A DNA stretch of 64,000 bases from Bacillota bacterium (GTDB lineage: Bacteria; Bacillota; Proteinivoracia; UBA4975; VEMY01), in contig VEMY01000010.1 in assembly GCA_009711825.1 (NCBI GenBank), positions 1 to 64,000 of the forward strand, read 5' to 3'. The first letter of the stretch is position 1. Each line of letters opens with the position of its first letter. Under the pieces are notes generated by a model that worked only from the letters and a program-made list of their open reading frames with translations, did not search any database and had not been told where the DNA came from. A program made the translations under genes and the position numbers. This document shows, piece by piece, positions 8,683 through 16,895 of the stretch.

Positions 8683-9023
8683 ATGAGCAAGCGTATAAGC
8701 CGGGTTCTGTACCCCTTTTGGGGTAGCAGTCATCTATCTGGGACATCAGTTGCCTGATGCCTCAAGCGACCATACCCGAGGGCCGGACGGGCCGCCCTTA
8801 TCCCTCCTATTCGGTCTTGCTCCGGGTGGGGTTTACCAAGCCAACCAGTCACCTGGCTGCTGGTGCGCTCTTACCGCACCGTTTCATCCTTACCCCAAAA
8901 GGGGCGGTTTAATTTCTGTGGCACTATCCTTGGGGTCACCCCCACTGGACGTTATCCAGCACCCTTGCCCTGTGGAGCCCGGACTTTCCTCAGCAAAAAG
9001 CCGCGACTGCCCAGCTTGCTCAT
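8683..9023 (-). ncRNA. rnpB: RNase P RNA
   Basis: The catalytic RNA of RNase P, which removes 5' leaders from pre-tRNAs. On the minus strand the 5' end has GAGCAAGC (complement of 9014-9021), followed by the universally conserved GAGGAAAGTCCGGGCTCC (complement of 8975-8992). The 3' end carries ACAGAACCCGGCTTATA followed by GCTTGCTC (complement of 8685-8692), which closes helix P1. Length of about 340 nt is normal. Exact ends are estimated from P1. Small open frames on the opposite strand here are spurious. Confidence 0.93.
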
Positions 9024-9028
9024 CAATA

Positions 9029-9057
9029 ACCTTAACACAGAAAAAAAAACAGGTCAA
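9029..9057 (-). promoter_or_regulatory. Sigma-A promoter of rnpB
   Basis: On the minus strand TTGACC (complement of 9052-9057) and TAAGGT (complement of 9029-9034) are separated by 17 bases. This places the transcription start at about 9022, matching the start of helix P1. Confidence 0.75.
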
Positions 9058-9079
9058 TTTCAATTTTTAACATAAGAAA

Positions 9080-10204
9080 TTATTTATTCGCCAATTCCAG
9101 CACTAGCTTGGCGATTCTTTGACCGGCGCCTGGCTTACCAAGCTTTTTACTGTTGGCAGCCATTGATTCCAGACGCGAGTCATCTGTCAGCAGCGATGAA
9201 ACTTCAGAATAAAGGATATCCGCATTCAGTTGTTTCTCCTCAATTAGGATGGCGGCTCCAGCATCGGCCATCGAACGGGCGTTGTGTAATTGGTGGTCAT
9301 CAGTAACGTTTGGCGACGGTATGTACAAAGCCGGCCTGCCGACAGCGGCAACTTCATGAATCATCCCGCCGGAGCGGGAAATTACCAAATCACTTGCGGC
9401 CATCGCAAAGGGAATGTCATGGAGAAAATCAACCAGTTGGTAACGTTCTGCTGTTTCCGTCGGTAAACCGAGTTTTGCCAATTCTGCGCAAGCCCACTGG
9501 TAATAGCGCTTGCCGGTTACGTGAATAATTCGCACCTGAGGATTGGCCAGGAGGCGTTCAGCAGCGCTTAAGATTACCTGGTTTAGTTTTTCGGCGCCGC
9601 CACTGCCGCCCACGACTAATACCAACCTTTGCTTGGATTTAATTTGCAAGTTTTCCCTGCCTTCCCGCCTGGAGACATTGAAAAACTGTCCCCGCACCGG
9701 ATGACCAGTTATAACCACGGTCGCATTTTTGGCGATGCGTTTCACTGCATCTTTGTGACTGACCGCCACCTTGTCAACCCGGGCGGCCAATAAACGGGTT
9801 GTTAGACCGGGAAAAGCATTTTGTTCTTGAATTAATGTGGGAATCTTCGCTTTGGTGGCAGCAAGGACAACTGGCCCCGATACATACCCGCCTGTGCCGA
9901 CAACCACTGCCGGCTGGAACCTACGGATAATTTTTTTTGCCTTGAGATAGGCCCTGGCCGCAATCAACACAGTCCGCAGATTTTGCATTGATAATTTGCG
10001 AACAAAGTACCTTACATCGACAAATTCTATGGGAAACCCTTCTCGGGGCACAACTTTTTGTTCTATGCCCCGGGGACTGCCCACAAACAAGATTTCCGCA
10101 TCGGGACGCAGAGCTTTAATCTCTTTTGCGATTGCCAGCCCGGGATAGACATGGCCCCCGGTTCCGCCGCCGGTAATTAAAATTTTCAACTTTGACGCTG
10201 GCAT
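9080..10204 (-). CDS. murG: MurG, lipid II-forming GlcNAc transferase
   Basis: A GT-B fold glycosyltransferase of 374 residues that adds N-acetylglucosamine to undecaprenyl-diphospho-MurNAc-pentapeptide on the cytoplasmic membrane face, making lipid II. The N-terminal glycine loop GGGTGGHVYPGLAIA (about residues 11-25), the second G-loop VVGGSGGAEKLN and the UDP-GlcNAc-binding ISRSGGMIHEVAAVGRPALYIP region are all present. The start at 10204 follows AGGAGAG. It lies outside the usual mur/fts cluster, one base after a zinc-ribbon protein gene, so it is probably in the same transcript. Confidence 0.95.
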   Translation of the reverse strand: MPASKLKILITGGGTGGHVYPGLAIAKEIKALRPDAEILFVGSPRGIEQKVVPREGFPIEFVDVRYFVRKLSMQNLRTVLIAARAYLKAKKIIRRFQPAVVVGTGGYVSGPVVLAATKAKIPTLIQEQNAFPGLTTRLLAARVDKVAVSHKDAVKRIAKNATVVITGHPVRGQFFNVSRREGRENLQIKSKQRLVLVVGGSGGAEKLNQVILSAAERLLANPQVRIIHVTGKRYYQWACAELAKLGLPTETAERYQLVDFLHDIPFAMAASDLVISRSGGMIHEVAAVGRPALYIPSPNVTDDHQLHNARSMADAGAAILIEEKQLNADILYSEVSSLLTDDSRLESMAANSKKLGKPGAGQRIAKLVLELANK

Positions 10205-10205
10205 A

Positions 10206-10940
10206 TTACTCTCCTGTTCCTTCTGGAATATTGCAAGCAGACTCTGGTATCAAAATACGACCACAGCTGCTGCACCGCATATACTGCCCACCCTTGTTCA
10301 CAGAATTCACCGTTAGTATAGATTGCACCATACCGCAGGCGGCACAACTGTCCAGTTTGAGAAGTGACAAAGGACGCTTTTTCTTGCTCACAAGATCGTT
10401 ATAGATTACCAGCATGTGGGCAGGAATCTTTTCACGCAGGTTCTCTCGCTGCTGCTTAAGGGACGTATAAGATTCTTTAATTTCTTGCTGGCGTTGTCGC
10501 AATCTAGCTGTTCGGGAGCGGGATTGTTCTTCCAACCTTTGCAAACGACAAGTTTCGTTGGCGATTTTTTGCTCAAGCCGATCCAGCTTTTCAATATATG
10601 TCATTTGCTGTTCCTCTAAGTGCGACTTGCGCTTTTCAAGCTCCTGAATTTTTTGCTGAATCGCTACCAATTCTTTGCTTTGACTGCCGTCGCCGTAGAG
10701 TGCCGTGTTCTGCTGCTCCAGTTGCCTGACAATAGATTCAGTATCATCGACCAGTTTCTGGTAATCTTTTTTCGCACTCTGCCATTGTTCCCGGGCAGTT
10801 TCGATACAATTGCGAATAGTCTCCAGGTCGTTGCGCTCTTCGCGCGTCAGCAGCTCCTTTATCTGCTCCCATTCCTTACGCATCCTAACCATATTAATCT
10901 CCACTACCTGAAGCTGCCATAAATCACACAGCACTTCCAT
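10206..10940 (-). CDS. Coiled-coil protein with C4-type zinc ribbon
   Basis: The first about 190 of 244 residues form a long, charged coiled coil. The last 50 contain a C-x2-C (SCAACG) and a second C-x2-C (RCSSCG), i.e. a zinc ribbon. This family regularly sits beside nif3 and trmK in Firmicutes, as it does here, and has been proposed to bind nucleic acid, but no firm function is known. The start ATG at 10940 follows GAGAGGGG, 19 bases after the nif3 stop. Confidence 0.85.
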   Translation of the reverse strand: MEVLCDLWQLQVVEINMVRMRKEWEQIKELLTREERNDLETIRNCIETAREQWQSAKKDYQKLVDDTESIVRQLEQQNTALYGDGSQSKELVAIQQKIQELEKRKSHLEEQQMTYIEKLDRLEQKIANETCRLQRLEEQSRSRTARLRQRQQEIKESYTSLKQQRENLREKIPAHMLVIYNDLVSKKKRPLSLLKLDSCAACGMVQSILTVNSVNKGGQYMRCSSCGRILIPESACNIPEGTGE

Positions 10941-10959
10941 AATTCAACCCCTCTCCTCT

Positions 10960-12066
10960 TTATCTGGCCACTATCTTAAAGGGATCTGTATCAACAGGAT
11001 AACAATCGCAGACGAGGTTTTCTGGGTATTCCTGGAGCAAGTGATTCTGGAGAAAATCCAGAATCAAACGTTCTGACTGGTAATGGCCGACATCAATTAT
11101 CGCCATTCCAGCTGCAGCAGCGTCCAAGGCCTCATGATGGGAAATATCACCTGATACATAAACATCTGCACCTAGCGCCAGGGCTTGCCGCCAGAAGTCT
11201 CCGCCACTGCCTCCACAAACTGCTGCCCGGCGAAGTTCTTTATCTAAGCTTCCGGCGACTCGTATACCGGAGCAATTAAGCCTTGCTATGCATTCCTTGG
11301 CAAAGGTTGACAATGTCCGCGGTACGCTTAAGTCGCCAATACGCCCGAACCCGACAACACCTCGGTTTTCAAGGGGATAAACATCATGGGCAACTTCTTC
11401 ATACGGGTGGGCGTCAATCATCGCAGCCAGCACCGAATGGAGCCGGTGACTGGTAACCACTGCTTCCAGTCGCTGTTCGCGCACCGTTTCCAATTTACCC
11501 ACCGCCCCGATAAACGGTGAGCTGCCAGAGTGGGGCATAAATGTACCCGTTCCGGGAGATGTGAACGTGCAATGAGAGTAATTGCCGATGTGACCAGCAC
11601 CTGCTGCTCCCAAGGCCTCCCGGACTTGTTCCAGGTAGTCTTCGGGTACAAAAACAGCAAGCTTATACAGTTTTCCGGTCGGTTCCAAAACCCCGGTTAC
11701 TGAAACATCCAATTCCCGCGCCAACTGCTCAGAAACTCCATCAGTTACAACATCAAGATTGGTATGAAGCGAGTAAATACCTATTTTTTCGGACAAAGCC
11801 AAGCTTATACATTTTCCCAGGGCAGTCTCCGGGTCAATGTGCTTAGGCGCCTTAAACATTAAAGGATGATGGCTGATAACAAGATTGTAGTCTTTGGCCA
11901 GCGCGTAATCCAACACCGAGGGGGTTATATCCAAAGCGAGTAAAACTCGATTTGCACACCAAGTTTTGCTGCCCACCTGCAGACCGCTATTATCCCACGG
12001 AGCTTGCAACTCCCTGGGCGCCAGGCGCTCGAGGGTTTTGGCAACTGTTTCTAATCGGATAGCCAT
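10960..12066 (-). CDS. Nif3-like dinuclear metal centre protein (YqfO family)
   Basis: A 368-residue Nif3/YqfO protein with metal-binding histidines (SHHPLMFK, SLHTNLD) in the N-terminal half and GGSGGDF and GDISHHEALDAAAAG in the C-terminal half. The central insert (about 130-230) is the PII-like domain of the long bacterial form. Family members assemble as hexamers with a two-metal site; the substrate is uncertain. The start is the ATG at 12066 with AAAGGGTG upstream, rather than the in-frame GTG at 12090. It overlaps the 3' end of trmK by 16 bases, showing translational coupling. Confidence 0.92.
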   Translation of the reverse strand: MAIRLETVAKTLERLAPRELQAPWDNSGLQVGSKTWCANRVLLALDITPSVLDYALAKDYNLVISHHPLMFKAPKHIDPETALGKCISLALSEKIGIYSLHTNLDVVTDGVSEQLARELDVSVTGVLEPTGKLYKLAVFVPEDYLEQVREALGAAGAGHIGNYSHCTFTSPGTGTFMPHSGSSPFIGAVGKLETVREQRLEAVVTSHRLHSVLAAMIDAHPYEEVAHDVYPLENRGVVGFGRIGDLSVPRTLSTFAKECIARLNCSGIRVAGSLDKELRRAAVCGGSGGDFWRQALALGADVYVSGDISHHEALDAAAAGMAIIDVGHYQSERLILDFLQNHLLQEYPENLVCDCYPVDTDPFKIVAR

Positions 12067-12752
12067 TTTAACACCCTTTCTAAGCGGCACAGTTCTTGCT
12101 CCAATTCCTCAACCCGCTTGCGGGCTCGGTAGCTATCGGCCCGGGAAGCGGCCTGAATGTTTTTCTGCAGTTTGCCGATCTTTTCCTGCAGCAACGGTGT
12201 CAGTAACGGATGTTTCTGTTGTACCAGCAGTGGGCCAATAGCAAGTTGCAGGAGTTCATAATCTTCCTGTTTACCAGAAAAGCGTGCGCCGATAATCTCA
12301 TAAATATGCTTTTCCTCGCGAACCAGTTCTTCCTGAACGAAGTGGAAACCATTTTCCGCCAGCCAGACTCTAACATCCTGACTATTCGTCATTGGCTGGA
12401 TAATAAGATATACATGCTCTGTCAGCAGCTGCCGTCCGGAAGCTAGAATTGAACAAATAGTCTCGCCACCCATACCCGCAATGATTACAGTCGATACCGC
12501 GTCAGATGGTTCAAGGGGCGCCAGCCCTTCGCCTAAACGCAAGTCTATAATCTTTTCCAGGTTAAATAGTGCCAGTGTATTGCGGGCCGCGGCCAATGGT
12601 CCGGGCTTATTATCAGTGGCAATGAGGCGGGATGTTATTTTTTGTTTGTGAAGATAAATTGGTATATAACAATGATCAGTACCTATGTCGGCCACAATTG
12701 ATTGGGCGGGCACCATATCGGCAACGGCCTGAAGTCTCGGCGTAAGTTGCAT
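12051..12752 (-). CDS. trmK: tRNA (adenine-N1)-methyltransferase TrmK
   Basis: A 233-residue SAM-dependent methyltransferase that makes m1A22 in tRNA. The SAM motif is VADIGTDHCYIP (about residues 20-31). IIAGMGGETI and IIQPMTNSQDVRVWL are characteristic of the YqfN/TrmK family, and the C-terminus is a coiled coil. The ATG at 12752 follows GGGGGTGA; a GTG nine bases earlier lies in that ribosome site. The trmK-nif3 pair is a standard Firmicute arrangement, usually next to sigA as here. Confidence 0.93.
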   Translation of the reverse strand: MQLTPRLQAVADMVPAQSIVADIGTDHCYIPIYLHKQKITSRLIATDNKPGPLAAARNTLALFNLEKIIDLRLGEGLAPLEPSDAVSTVIIAGMGGETICSILASGRQLLTEHVYLIIQPMTNSQDVRVWLAENGFHFVQEELVREEKHIYEIIGARFSGKQEDYELLQLAIGPLLVQQKHPLLTPLLQEKIGKLQKNIQAASRADSYRARKRVEELEQELCRLERVLKWLSD

Positions 12753-12861
12753 ACTACTCACCCCCGGCTATCTATATATTGTACCCGTCTTTAACTAGTA
12801 TATTTCCATGCATGCTGCGTAAATTCCTTCATTACAAATTGCACTAATCGCAAAAAACAAA

Positions 12862-12888
12862 GCAAAAAACACTGCCATTGGCAGTGTC
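12862..12888 (-). terminator. Terminator of the tRNA cluster
   Basis: Minus-strand hairpin ACACTGCC-AAT-GGCAGTGT followed by TTTTTTG, 12 bases after the 3' end of tRNA-Glu. Confidence 0.85.
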
Positions 12889-12899
12889 TTGTGGACATA

Positions 12900-12976
12900 T
12901 GGTGACCCCTAGGGGATTCGAACCCCTGAATGCCAGCGTGAAAGGCTGGTGAGTTAAGCCGCTTCTCCAAGGGGCC
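12900..12976 (-). tRNA. tRNA-Glu (TTC)
   Basis: A 77-nt cloverleaf with a GGCCCCT/AGGGGTC acceptor, anticodon arm CCAGC-CTTTCAC-GCTGG giving TTC, T-arm GGGGTTCGAATCCCC and an encoded CCA. Third gene of the Asn-Met-Glu cluster. Confidence 0.95.
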
Positions 12977-12997
12977 ATTCATAAAACAACTGATAGG

Positions 12998-13073
12998 TGG
13001 TGGGCCCACCTGGACTCGAACCAGGGACCGACCGGTTATGAGCCGGTTGCTCTACCGACTGAGCTATAGGCCC
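12998..13073 (-). tRNA. tRNA-Met (CAT), probably elongator
   Basis: A 76-nt cloverleaf with a GGGCCTA acceptor, anticodon arm ACCGG-CTCATAA-CCGGT giving CAT, T-arm CCTGGTTCGAGTCCAGG and an encoded CCA. It lacks the initiator features. A CAT anticodon can also belong to tRNA-Ile2, but the body matches clostridial elongator Met better as far as I can judge. Confidence 0.85.
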
Positions 13074-13078
13074 AAAAA

Positions 13079-13153
13079 TGGCTCCCCAGGTAGGATTCGA
13101 ACCTACAGCCTACCGGTTAACAGCCGGTTGCTCTACCATTGAGCTACTGAGGA
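13079..13153 (-). tRNA. tRNA-Asn (GTT)
   Basis: A 75-nt cloverleaf beginning TCCTCAGTAGCTCAATGG, anticodon arm ACCGG-CTGTTAA-CCGGT giving GTT, T-arm GTAGGTTCGAATCCTAC, discriminator G and encoded CCA. First gene of the cluster. Confidence 0.95.
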
Positions 13154-13171
13154 ACACAGTTGACATTGACC

Positions 13172-13200
13172 ATTATAAAATACCGGTGAATACAAGTCAA
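13172..13200 (-). promoter_or_regulatory. Near-consensus sigma-A promoter of the tRNA cluster
   Basis: On the minus strand TTGACT (complement of 13195-13200) and TATAAT (complement of 13172-13177) are 17 bases apart, starting four bases after the sigA stop codon. This drives Asn-Met-Glu tRNAs separately from sigA. Confidence 0.88.
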
Positions 13201-13203
13201 TAC

Positions 13204-14307
13204 CTATTCAAGATAATCTTTTAAGCGCTTGCTGCGACTGGGATGACGCAGTTTACGCAGAGCCTTTGCCTCTATTTGACGTATACGTTCGCGGGTGACA
13301 CTAAATTTCTTGCCAACTTCTTCCAATGTACGGGGTTTTCCGTCATCCAGTCCAAAACGAAGCCGCAACACCTTTTCCTCACGCTCAGTCAACGTATGCA
13401 AAACATCTTCTAATTGTTCCTTTAGCAATTCAAACGCCGCTGCGTCAGAAGGTGCCAAAGCGTCTTGATCTTCGATAAAATCGCCCAAATGACTGTCGTC
13501 TTCTTCGCCAATCGGTGTTTCCAATGAAACAGGATCCTGGGCAATCTTGAGGATTTCGCGGACCTTTTCGGGACTCATTTCCATGTGCTCGGCTATTTCT
13601 TCCGCTGATGGTTCGCGCCCTAATTCCTGCACCAACTGCCGGGAAATCCTAATCAGTTTGTTAATTGTCTCCACCATGTGTACAGGTATCCTGATTGTGC
13701 GTGCCTGATCAGCTATGGCCCGGGTAATTGCCTGGCGGATCCACCAAGTTGCATAGGTGCTGAATTTAAAACCACGCTGATAATCAAATTTTTCTACAGC
13801 TTTGATAAGACCAAGATTTCCTTCCTGGATTAAATCTAAGAAAAGCATGCCGCGCCCGACATAACGCTTGGCAATACTGACAACCAGACGTAAATTGGCT
13901 TCCACCAGTTTGCGTTTCGCTTCCTGATCACCTTCAGCCATTGCCTGGGCAAGAGAAATCTCTTCATCTGCTGACAAGAGCGGGACCCGTCCGATTTCTT
14001 TTAGGTACATGCGAACCGGATCGTTTACGCTTATTCCTTCAGGCAAAGACAGGTCAATTTCTTCGTTTTCCTCGTCTTTGCTGTCATCGGCTTCAATCAC
14101 CGGCAAATCCGGCTCTTCGCCTTCACCGTCGACAACGTCAATTCCCATTGCAATTAACTGCTCATAATAATCATCAATCTGTTCACTTGTCAAATCAAAT
14201 TCTTGCAGAAAATCCATAATTTCTTTATAGGTTAAAATACCCCTCTTTTTGCCGCGGGATATGAGTTCCTGTTTTCTTTCTGCCAATTTGGTTTGCTGTT
14301 GATCCAT
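13204..14307 (-). CDS. sigA: Primary sigma factor SigA (RpoD)
   Basis: The housekeeping sigma-70 of 367 residues. It shows region 1.1 (short, acidic, 1-85), region 1.2 ([16 protein letters not shown]), region 2 with [27 protein letters not shown] and [13 protein letters not shown], region 3, and region 4.2 with [30 protein letters not shown] at the C-terminus. Length fits the short Firmicute SigA. The start ATG follows GGGGGGAC. In most Firmicutes dnaG lies immediately upstream; here 215 non-coding bases and then dgt are found instead. Confidence 0.97.
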   Translation of the reverse strand: MDQQQTKLAERKQELISRGKKRGILTYKEIMDFLQEFDLTSEQIDDYYEQLIAMGIDVVDGEGEEPDLPVIEADDSKDEENEEIDLSLPEGISVNDPVRMYLKEIGRVPLLSADEEISLAQAMAEGDQEAKRKLVEANLRLVVSIAKRYVGRGMLFLDLIQEGNLGLIKAVEKFDYQRGFKFSTYATWWIRQAITRAIADQARTIRIPVHMVETINKLIRISRQLVQELGREPSAEEIAEHMEMSPEKVREILKIAQDPVSLETPIGEEDDSHLGDFIEDQDALAPSDAAAFELLKEQLEDVLHTLTEREEKVLRLRFGLDDGKPRTLEEVGKKFSVTRERIRQIEAKALRKLRHPSRSKRLKDYLE

Positions 14308-14522
14308 GTCTGTCCCCCCTTTGCGGAGAGTGTCACTCCCTACACATTCGGTAAAAATTGCTTATTCAACATTCTTGCTTTAAAAAAAAATAGCAAGCTA
14401 TTCAAGTAGGCTTCAATAGATAATTCGCTCTATGCTGTTATATTTCCTTCATTTATTGCAAAAAATTTACCCCCTGAATCAAATTTATTATAGACAGAAT
14501 TTAGCAAAATATACTGTTAGGA

Positions 14523-15494
14523 TTACCCTTGCCAGGGAGTCGGTAAATACAAGCCTTTAAACAGGGAAATCGCGTATCTATCGGTCATTCCAGCGATATA
14601 ATCACAGATACGCTGGGGCGACGAGTCGACGGAATCATTAGTCGGCAACGCATGAGGATTGGCAGTAAAGTGTTTGTAAAGCATGGTAATTACATACCGT
14701 GCTTTGACTTCCTCTTCTTTTGGCCGTGAGCCAATATATACGTTTTCAAACATAAACTCACGCAGACGCTCAATCGCTTCTAACATTTTGTCATCGAAAC
14801 TGACAGACTCTTGATCGCGGCTGTTTGTAATCAATGCCCGGACACAATGATTAATCCGTGCTGAAGTGGAATCTCCCAACAAAGCAACACAATCGGCAGG
14901 CAGCTGACTAGATTCCAATATCCCGGCTCGGATTGCATCGTCAATATCATGATTTAAATAGGCAATTCGGTCGCAGATACGAACGATTTGGCCCTCCAGG
15001 GTTTGGGGCAACTTGTCTCCGGTATGGTTTAGAATCCCATCCCTAACTTCCCAGGTAAGATTTAAATCTTCGATAATATCCACTACCCGCAGACTCTGAT
15101 GATTGTGGCGAAAACCGCCGGGATGGATTTCATTTAGAGCAGCTTCGCCTGCATGACCAAAAGCGGTATGTCCCAAATCATGACCCAAGGCAATTGCTTC
15201 TGTCAGATCCTCGTTAAGCCGCAATGCCCTGGCGACGGTGCGGGATATTTGAGCGACCTCCAGAGTGTGGGTTAAGCGCGTCCGGTAATGATCGCCTTCG
15301 GGAGCGATAAATACTTGTGTCTTATGCTTAAGGCGCCGAAAGGCTTTGCTGTGGAGCAAGCGGTCACGGTCCCGCTGCATATCGGTTCTAATACTGCAAG
15401 GAGTCTCATATCGTTTACGACCCTTGCTCTGGGAGCTTAAAACGGCAAAGGGAGATAAGGTTTCTGCTTCCAGTTTTTCAAGGCATGGACGCAT
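14523..15494 (-). CDS. dgt: dGTP triphosphohydrolase-like HD protein
   Basis: A 323-residue HD-superfamily phosphohydrolase of the Dgt type 2 subfamily, which releases tripolyphosphate from deoxynucleoside triphosphates. Metal ligands are visible in HSKAFRRLKHKTQVF, RTRLTHTLEV and the central GHDLGHTAFGHAGE. I start at the ATG at 15494, eight bases after AGGGAGGTGATA; the longer frame to 15557 has no ribosome site. Together with dnaG and sigA it usually forms a macromolecular-synthesis operon, but dnaG is missing here. Confidence 0.9.
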   Translation of the reverse strand: MRPCLEKLEAETLSPFAVLSSQSKGRKRYETPCSIRTDMQRDRDRLLHSKAFRRLKHKTQVFIAPEGDHYRTRLTHTLEVAQISRTVARALRLNEDLTEAIALGHDLGHTAFGHAGEAALNEIHPGGFRHNHQSLRVVDIIEDLNLTWEVRDGILNHTGDKLPQTLEGQIVRICDRIAYLNHDIDDAIRAGILESSQLPADCVALLGDSTSARINHCVRALITNSRDQESVSFDDKMLEAIERLREFMFENVYIGSRPKEEEVKARYVITMLYKHFTANPHALPTNDSVDSSPQRICDYIAGMTDRYAISLFKGLYLPTPWQG

Positions 15495-15661
15495 TGATAT
15501 CACCTCCCTGAAATAATAGTTCAACAGGACAGCAAAAATACCTGCTGTATTTGCCAACTATATGATATTGAATAATCTTGTCAATCTGTTTATACTTTAC
15601 CCATACGCCAATTCAAACTAAAAACATTTATAGTACGTCACACCAGAGGAGGGAGAAAGCA

Positions 15662-16861
15662 TTGAAGAAAATATTAATTTTTGCCATCACAGCATTGTTA
15701 ATGCTTGGGGCCGTAATCCCAGCACATGCTGGGCTGCAACCGTTTGAGGTTGAAGCCAAAGCTGCTCTGGTTATGGATTACGATACCGGACAGATTCTCT
15801 ATGCGCATAATATTGACGAAGCCTTGCCTCCGGCAAGCATCACCAAATTAATGAGCATGTATCTAATTTTTGAGGCATTGGAATCCGGTCAAATCAGCCT
15901 GGATGAGAAGGTAACAGCCTCCAGCAACGTCTTGATGTCTGCGGATTCCTCACAAATATTCCTTGCACCAGGCGAAGAATTAACTGTGAAAGAATTACTG
16001 CTTTCAATCGCAATCATCTCGGCCAATGACGCAGGCGTTGCCATGGCGGAACACATTGCCGGCAGTGAAGGCGCCTTTATCACATTGATGAATGACAAGG
16101 CCCGAGAATTGGGCATGACCCAAACCAATTTCGCGAATGTCCACGGCCTAGATGCGGCAAACCACCATATGTCTGCCCGGGACATAGCTATCCTTTCCCG
16201 CGCCATTCTACGGGATTTTCCCGATGTCCTTGACTACTCTTCCATTCGCCATTTGCGCCTGGACAGGGAAACCCGCTATGTCCGGGAGGGCCATTTTGAT
16301 CTCAACTCTACATTCACGTCTTTGATTGGCTGGCGCAACGTTGACGGCCTGAAAACGGGCTGGACCCCCCAAGCCGGCCGCGGTATAACCGCCACTTCGC
16401 TCCATAATGACCGGCGGGTTATTGCTGTGGTTCTGGGAACAGAAACCATCGCCATTCGGGATGCCGAAACCAAAAAGTTAATTGATTATGGACATGATCA
16501 ATTTGAGCCGCGCACCGTCCTAGAGACAGAGGTGGTTGTTGAGACCCTAAACATCGCCAATGCCCGGGAACGGGAAGTAAATGTGGTATTGCAATCTGAT
16601 GCCACTGTTTTGTTGAAGCCTGAGATGTCTGTTGCAGACTTACATGTTGAGAAAGAATTTATGGATGATATCGCTGCCCCGCTGGCTGAAGGGGAACAAG
16701 TCGGCACCTACCGGTTGCTCTGGGACGAGGAAACAGTGCTGGAAATACCGCTGACTGTCAATGAGGATGTTACCCAGGCAAATTTCTTTGTCCGGACCCT
16801 TCGCTATCTCAGTGACGCCCTTACCCAATTGGGTGGCTGGATTATGGACAAGATATCCTAA
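15662..16861 (+). CDS. D-alanyl-D-alanine carboxypeptidase (DacA/PBP5 family)
   Basis: A 399-residue serine peptidase S11 that trims the terminal D-Ala from peptidoglycan pentapeptides. It has a signal peptide (residues 1-23, KKILIFAIT...AHA), the SxxK motif SITK at 59-62, the SxN motif SAND at 120, the KTG motif in GLKTGWT, and the C-terminal PBP5 beta domain followed by an amphipathic membrane anchor. The TTG at 15662 is the start, with GAGGAGGGAG upstream. It is monocistronic, ending in a shared terminator. It is the vegetative-looking member of three such enzymes in this window. Confidence 0.92.
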   Translation: MKKILIFAITALLMLGAVIPAHAGLQPFEVEAKAALVMDYDTGQILYAHNIDEALPPASITKLMSMYLIFEALESGQISLDEKVTASSNVLMSADSSQIFLAPGEELTVKELLLSIAIISANDAGVAMAEHIAGSEGAFITLMNDKARELGMTQTNFANVHGLDAANHHMSARDIAILSRAILRDFPDVLDYSSIRHLRLDRETRYVREGHFDLNSTFTSLIGWRNVDGLKTGWTPQAGRGITATSLHNDRRVIAVVLGTETIAIRDAETKKLIDYGHDQFEPRTVLETEVVVETLNIANAREREVNVVLQSDATVLLKPEMSVADLHVEKEFMDDIAAPLAEGEQVGTYRLLWDEETVLEIPLTVNEDVTQANFFVRTLRYLSDALTQLGGWIMDKIS

Positions 16862-16895
16862 AAGAAGTGCGACCCAGCGGTCGCACTTCTTTTTT
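16861..16895. terminator. Bidirectional terminator (dac / ppdK)
   Basis: A 13-bp stem AAGAAGTGCGACC / GGTCGCACTTCTT with a CAGC loop, followed by T's on the plus strand and preceded by A's. It serves the convergent carboxypeptidase and ppdK genes. Confidence 0.92.

Noticed and set aside
8750-9075. Open frames on the plus strand opposite rnpB
   Set aside because: They lie over the conserved RNase P RNA and have no ribosome sites.
12998-13073. tRNA-Ile2 (lysidine-modified CAT)
   Set aside because: The anticodon is compatible, but the body looks more like clostridial elongator tRNA-Met; a covariance search would decide.
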